Made by a program: the position numbers and the translations under genes. A DNA stretch of 64,000 bases, taken from the NCBI RefSeq assembly GCF_014641855.1, contig NZ_BMII01000023.1, positions 32,730 through 96,729 of the forward strand, given 5' to 3'. Under the pieces are notes generated by a model. The model was not told the origin of the DNA. It made no database searches and saw nothing but the letters and a program-made list of their open reading frames with translations. Source of the stretch: Shewanella inventionis. GTDB lineage: Bacteria > Pseudomonadota > Gammaproteobacteria > Enterobacterales > Shewanellaceae. This document shows positions 60,417-64,000 of the stretch, piece by piece. Every line of letters starts with the position of its first letter. Position 1 is the first letter of the stretch.

Positions 60417-60446
60417 ACGTAATTAATATAAATGAAGAGAGTTTTG

Positions 60447-61280
60447 ATGACCGATAAATATGCTGTATTTGGTAACCCTATCGCGCAAAGTAAGTCGCCA
60501 TTTATTCATAGTGAGTTTGCTTTGCAGACAAAACAAGATATGAGCTATGAAGCCATTTTAGCGCCAGCTGATCAATTCTCTTCTTCATTAACTGAGTTTT
60601 TTGCAAGCGGCGGAAAAGGAGCAAACGTCACCGCGCCTTTTAAAGAGCAAGCGTTTGCGATGTGTGATGAGCTAAGTGAAATGGCCAAACTAGCTGGCGC
60701 AGTCAACACGCTATTTAATTTACCCAACGGCAAAATTGGCGGTGATAACACTGATGGTATCGGTTTGGTCACTGATTTAGAAATGCTGTTTGGTTCATTA
60801 AAAGGTAAACGTGTTTTGCTGGTGGGCGCAGGTGGTGCCGCTAGAGGCTGTATCTTACCAATATTGCAGCAGAATGTGGCGCAATTAGTTATCTGTAATC
60901 GCACTCACGAGAAAGCCGAGCAACTACAAAAGCTGTTTAATGAGTACGGTAACTTTTTTGCAAAACCTATTAGTCAACTTAGTTCACCATTCGATTTGGT
61001 TATAAACTCAACATCAGCAGGTTTATCAGGGCAGCTTATTTCTTTGCCCGACACAATTGTCGATGAAACTACCGATTGCTATGACATGACATATAGTCAG
61101 CAAACTACAATGTTTAATCAATGGGCTCAGGACCACAATGCGCGCAAAACAGCAGATGGCCTAGGCATGTTAGTTGGTCAAGCTGCTGAAAGTTTTAGCT
61201 TGTGGCGTGGAGTAATGCCAGACAAAGGCCCTGTAATGACTAAGCTTAGGGCGTTATTGAATCAAACGGCAGCAGTGTAA
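60447..61280 (+). CDS. aroE: Shikimate dehydrogenase (NADP+)
   Basis: AroE reduces 3-dehydroshikimate to shikimate in aromatic amino acid synthesis. The start [19 protein letters not shown], with GAGAG six bases upstream, gives 277 residues; an ATG five codons earlier would overlap that ribosome site. The substrate site SKSPFIH, catalytic lysine in [13 protein letters not shown], and NADP loop [17 protein letters not shown] are clear. It overlaps the DUF1488 gene as TAATG. Confidence 0.96.
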   Translation: MTDKYAVFGNPIAQSKSPFIHSEFALQTKQDMSYEAILAPADQFSSSLTEFFASGGKGANVTAPFKEQAFAMCDELSEMAKLAGAVNTLFNLPNGKIGGDNTDGIGLVTDLEMLFGSLKGKRVLLVGAGGAARGCILPILQQNVAQLVICNRTHEKAEQLQKLFNEYGNFFAKPISQLSSPFDLVINSTSAGLSGQLISLPDTIVDETTDCYDMTYSQQTTMFNQWAQDHNARKTADGLGMLVGQAAESFSLWRGVMPDKGPVMTKLRALLNQTAAV

Positions 61281-61534
61281 TGAATCAAAGTATTATTTTT
61301 ACCGATCAATTATTTATCGAAAAGAGCAGAGTAAAGTTTATTGCCCAGCAACAGGGAGTCAATATCAATTGTTTTGTTAGCTTTGGTGTTATTGGTCAGT
61401 TATGTGGGCAGCAAGCTGTTAATCAGCTCAATGCTGCTGATGCATTTGAGCAATGTCGGTTCGATTTAGAAGAAAAAGCAGAAGAGTTAATAGAACAAGA
61501 ACTGTTTAATGATGATGGTGATATTGTACTTTAA
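61280..61534 (+). CDS. DUF1488 family protein
   Basis: An 84-residue acidic protein starting [20 protein letters not shown]. It resembles the DUF1488 family, whose E. coli member YrdB also lies directly after aroE. The ATG overlaps the aroE stop by one base, so translation is coupled. Function unknown. Confidence 0.85.
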   Translation: MNQSIIFTDQLFIEKSRVKFIAQQQGVNINCFVSFGVIGQLCGQQAVNQLNAADAFEQCRFDLEEKAEELIEQELFNDDGDIVL

Positions 61535-61542
61535 TTCTTCTT

Positions 61543-62763
61543 TTATTCATTGCAATCGCCTTTTTTAAAGCGTTTTTGTTGATACATATTATTGTCTGCC
61601 ATTTTAAACGCGCTTTGCCAATTTTGCTGATATTGTGCAATACCATAGCTAAACTGAATGGCTGGCGTTAACTGACTTAACTCTTGCTGTAATCGCTTTA
61701 TTTGCTCTTCTAAAGTCTCCACTGGCCCGCGACATAAAGCAACAAACTCATCTCCACCATAGCGAGCAACCAAAAAATCAGGATGCCACATCGATTTTAA
61801 AGACATTGCTAGGGTTTTTAATGCGGCATCACCAGTTTGATGACCATGCAAATCATTCAATGGTTTTAAATTATCCATATCAAGAATGACAATATAGCTG
61901 GGTAAGTTTGGGGTGTGTTGCCACTGTAAAATTGCAGCATCAAACATTTTACGGTTATACAGATCTGTTAAACCATCATAGTTAGCCATGATTTCGATTT
62001 TTTTAGACTTTTGATACAAGGAGATCGCATTTGCAGCTTCAGATGTGAGTATATTAACCAGATTAATATCATATTCACCAAATGCTTCCATCTTACTGCT
62101 GTCTAAATTCATCATGCCATAAAGTTCACCATCAATTCTTATGGGGCTCGATAAAGTAGAGCAAATGGGTTTTGTCGAAGCATTGAGCAAAACAAACTGT
62201 TCATCATCAGTTAAGGTGCTTTGGGCATTAATGTTGCGCATGTTATTTATAACAACAGCTCTATCAAAACGGCCTTTAGTTAATCGATATAAAAACGTTT
62301 CTTCTAGAGTGAAGTTAATAGTACGTAGTGTTTCAATATTTAAACCAACTACAGACTCAAACTGTAATCTGTTAGCAAAATTATCAACGAGTATAATGCT
62401 GCCCATTTCTGCATCGTCAACAGCATTAACGGCTTTTAGTAATAATGCATCCAAAAAGGTTTTTTCAGAATCATACTGGCTTGATAAATTGACTAATTCA
62501 TACGTTGTATCATTAATTCTAACCACCTGTTCAAGATGCTGCCATAAGCGTGACATATTTTGTTTGTGTACATAATAGGTAACCGCATAACTTGTAACAT
62601 AGCCGATGCTAATTAATAGCAAATACAAGTAGGCATTTTCTGCTTCAACAAAAACAAAAGTCACAATACTTATAAGTAGTAACGGGATAATTAGCAATAA
62701 TAGGTGCTGCTTTATATCAATATGCACATTGGGTGTATGTCGCTTTTTGTTGTTCCAGCGCAC
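61543..62763 (-). CDS. Membrane GGDEF diguanylate cyclase with GAF-like sensor
   Basis: A 406-residue protein. Two N-terminal membrane helices (LLLLIIPLLLISIVTFVFV, then YLYLLLISIGYVTSYAVTYY) are followed by a GAF-like domain at about residues 90-240. A C-terminal GGDEF domain has YDGLTDLYNRKMFD, DMDNLKPLNDLHGHQTGDAAL and the intact active site RYGGDEFVALC. It should make cyclic di-GMP. I see no RxxD inhibitory site just before GGDEF. Its signal is unknown. It converges on the DUF1488 gene. Confidence 0.9.
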   Translation of the reverse strand: MRWNNKKRHTPNVHIDIKQHLLLLIIPLLLISIVTFVFVEAENAYLYLLLISIGYVTSYAVTYYVHKQNMSRLWQHLEQVVRINDTTYELVNLSSQYDSEKTFLDALLLKAVNAVDDAEMGSIILVDNFANRLQFESVVGLNIETLRTINFTLEETFLYRLTKGRFDRAVVINNMRNINAQSTLTDDEQFVLLNASTKPICSTLSSPIRIDGELYGMMNLDSSKMEAFGEYDINLVNILTSEAANAISLYQKSKKIEIMANYDGLTDLYNRKMFDAAILQWQHTPNLPSYIVILDMDNLKPLNDLHGHQTGDAALKTLAMSLKSMWHPDFLVARYGGDEFVALCRGPVETLEEQIKRLQQELSQLTPAIQFSYGIAQYQQNWQSAFKMADNNMYQQKRFKKGDCNE

Positions 62764-63032
62764 TTAAATCATCCTTGTTAAAAATCATCTGTACAAATTA
62801 CAAACATCGCGGCAATTGAACATGATTGGGCTTGTTCAGCTTAAATGTAGACTAAATAAAAGGTGTTGGCTAAATAAGCAACTACTAAAATAAATTATCA
62901 ATCCGAGATTTCAATAATATAAAGTCATTTAGCTTAATCAAGTAAAAATATCATAGTTTGAGAGGAGGTAACCTAATTTGACGCAGTAAAAGTGAAATGG
63001 GCGTAAACACATTGCCCATTTCGATAAGGCAA

Positions 63033-63584
63033 TTAACTCGATTGCTGTAAATCAACCAAGTATTCATTTTTTAAGCGCACATAATTATCAGCGGATTGCG
63101 GTAAAAAAGCTCGTTCAGCATCCGTAAGAGGTCTTGCTTGTTTACAAGGGCTACCTACGTATAAAAAACCACTTTGTAAAACCTTGTTGGGTGGTACCAA
63201 AGATCCCGCTCCAACAATGACATCATCTTCTACTATTGCACCATCAAGTAAGATAGCGCCCATGCCAATCAAGACTCGGTTCCCAATTTGGCAGCCATGT
63301 AGCATTGCCTTATGACCAATAGTAACATCATCACCTATAATAAGTGGGTGCCCATCAGGATTAGAAGGTGATTTACGTGTGACATGCAATATACTGCCGT
63401 CTTGAACATTACTCCGTTTACCAATACGGATCTTATTAACATCTCCACGTGCGGCAACCAAAGGCCACACACTCGCGTCATGATCCAATTTTATGTCACC
63501 GACAAGTACAGCTGACTCATCAACATAGACGTTATCAGCTAAACTCGGGTGTATCCCTTGGTAAGTTCTTACATTAGTAGACAT
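63033..63584 (-). CDS. Gamma-carbonic-anhydrase-like hexapeptide protein (YrdA-type)
   Basis: A 183-residue left-handed beta-helix protein of the gamma-carbonic anhydrase / YrdA family. Hexapeptide turns run from about residue 25 to 125. The metal histidines are in GSILHVT and IGHKAMLHGC, with the conserved RGDVNKIRIGKRSNVQDG between. E. coli YrdA lies in the same neighbourhood (aroE-yrdB). Carbonic anhydrase activity cannot be assumed from sequence. GAAATGGGC and GCCCATTTC (62994-63022) form a hairpin just past its stop. Confidence 0.9.
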   Translation of the reverse strand: MSTNVRTYQGIHPSLADNVYVDESAVLVGDIKLDHDASVWPLVAARGDVNKIRIGKRSNVQDGSILHVTRKSPSNPDGHPLIIGDDVTIGHKAMLHGCQIGNRVLIGMGAILLDGAIVEDDVIVGAGSLVPPNKVLQSGFLYVGSPCKQARPLTDAERAFLPQSADNYVRLKNEYLVDLQQSS

Positions 63585-63695
63585 AACAATCCTTATATAT
63601 TCATGGTTTGTGACAGTATAATGCTTAAAAACTAGCTGGTCAGGCTAAATTATCCGCAAACAAGCCCAAAATGACAAATAACTATTAAAAAGCGC

Positions 63696-63723
63696 TTGCA
63701 CAAAAGTTTTGGCTCCCTATAAT
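63696..63723 (+). promoter_or_regulatory. rrn P1: rRNA operon promoter P1
   Basis: TTGCAC (63696-63701), 16 bases, TATAAT (63718-63723), with a GC-rich discriminator GCGCAACC typical of stringently controlled rRNA promoters. The upstream stretch near 63670-63690 is AT-rich, like an UP element. Confidence 0.85.
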
Positions 63724-63822
63724 GCGCAACCACTGACACGGCAAGCGGCTCACGCCAATGAAGAGTCAGCCTGAAGGTTCAAAATGAAATCTTCAGCGCG
63801 AAAAGAAAGTTTGAAAAAACAC

Positions 63823-63850
63823 TTGACGCGAAGATGGGAAAGCGTAGAAT
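63823..63850 (+). promoter_or_regulatory. rrn P2: rRNA operon promoter P2
   Basis: TTGACG (63823-63828), 16 bases, TAGAAT (63845-63850), 127 bases downstream of P1. Tandem P1/P2 is the usual gammaproteobacterial rrn layout. Confidence 0.85.
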
Positions 63851-63921
63851 ACGCAGCCCAAGCCAACGACCTGGCGTCAACGGCCACTAAGCGAAAGATT
63901 GATTCTTTTGGTATTAGTAAC

Positions 63922-63934
63922 GCTCTTTAACAAT
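63922..63934 (+). promoter_or_regulatory. rRNA leader boxA antitermination site
   Basis: GCTCTTTAACAAT matches the boxA of rRNA leaders bound by NusB/NusE. It shows that 63851-64000 is the leader of an rRNA operon whose 16S gene starts beyond the window. Confidence 0.88.
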
Positions 63935-64000
63935 CTAAACAAGAAATCTGTGTGGACATTCACAGGTATTGAGTTATTCGAAATTGTCTTCTTGTTCTTC

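Noticed and set aside
62764..63032. GAGGAGGTAACC near 62961 as a ribosome site for a small plus-strand gene
   Set aside because: The only start within range (TTG) is followed by a stop after two codons; the region shows nothing else beyond the hairpin at 62994-63022.

Overview
The window is a core, origin-proximal chromosome segment of a marine gammaproteobacterium. The gene order and proteins fit Shewanella or a close Alteromonadales relative: an mnmG-mioC origin, mnmE-yidC-yidD-rnpA-rpmH next to dnaA-dnaN-recF-gyrB, fadBA, pepQ-yigZ-trkH-hemG, trkA-rsmB-fmt-def, and dprA-smg-tsaC-hemF-aroE-yrdA leading into an rRNA operon. The genus call is inferred from remembered gene order and was not computed. 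Base composition leans to AT throughout, with no obvious foreign island.

Layout. From 1 to 2.7 kb lie glmS (cut by the left edge), a DeoR-family regulator and glmU, all leftward: amino-sugar and UDP-GlcNAc supply. From 2.9 to 9.8 kb is the complete F1Fo ATP synthase operon atpIBEFHAGDC, leftward. From 10.0 to 14.4 kb are mnmG, rsmG, parA and parB, leftward. From 14.4 to 14.9 kb is the likely replication origin oriC, with 15 GATC sites and three perfect DnaA boxes; mioC is at its right. From 15.5 to 18.6 kb is a formaldehyde-detoxification pair (adhC-fghA) with a divergent LysR gene. From 18.6 to 23.1 kb are a DEDD exonuclease, mnmE, yidC, yidD, rnpA and rpmH, leftward. From 23.1 to 29.6 kb a second GATC- and DnaA-box-rich region precedes dnaA-dnaN-recF-gyrB, rightward.

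From 29.7 to 38.8 kb come an HDOD protein, glyQS, tag, a very large TolB-propeller/amidohydrolase, a MOSC protein and tusA. Three parS-like palindromes lie between 34.5 and 38.9 kb. With parAB and oriC they complete a chromosome segregation module in one 29-kb stretch. One parS is the stem of a transcription terminator and one lies inside a coding sequence.

From 39.0 to 44.5 kb are fadBA (fatty-acid beta-oxidation), pepQ and yigZ. From 44.6 to 47.7 kb are trkH, hemG, an ArsR repressor with the two-cysteine layout of YgaV/BigR-type sulfur sensors, and a second hemG-like gene. A MITE-like element of about 290 bp with terminal and internal inverted repeats fills the gap to trkA. From 48.0 to 52.2 kb is def-fmt-rsmB-trkA, leftward; divergent from it run a LysM protein, dprA, smg, a zinc-ribbon protein, tsaC and hemF. 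The end holds a truncated globin, two exported amidohydrolase-family proteins (the second has lost its metal ligands), aroE, a DUF1488 gene, a GGDEF protein and a gamma-carbonic-anhydrase-like protein. Two tandem rRNA promoters and a boxA follow; the 16S gene itself begins beyond the right edge.

Most of the window is ordinary housekeeping DNA. The points most worth a second look are the two origin-like regions, the parS set, the hemG/ArsR/hemG cluster, the MITE, and the missing start codon of dprA. I saw no CRISPR array, prophage, insertion sequence, tRNA, or convincing wholly new system.
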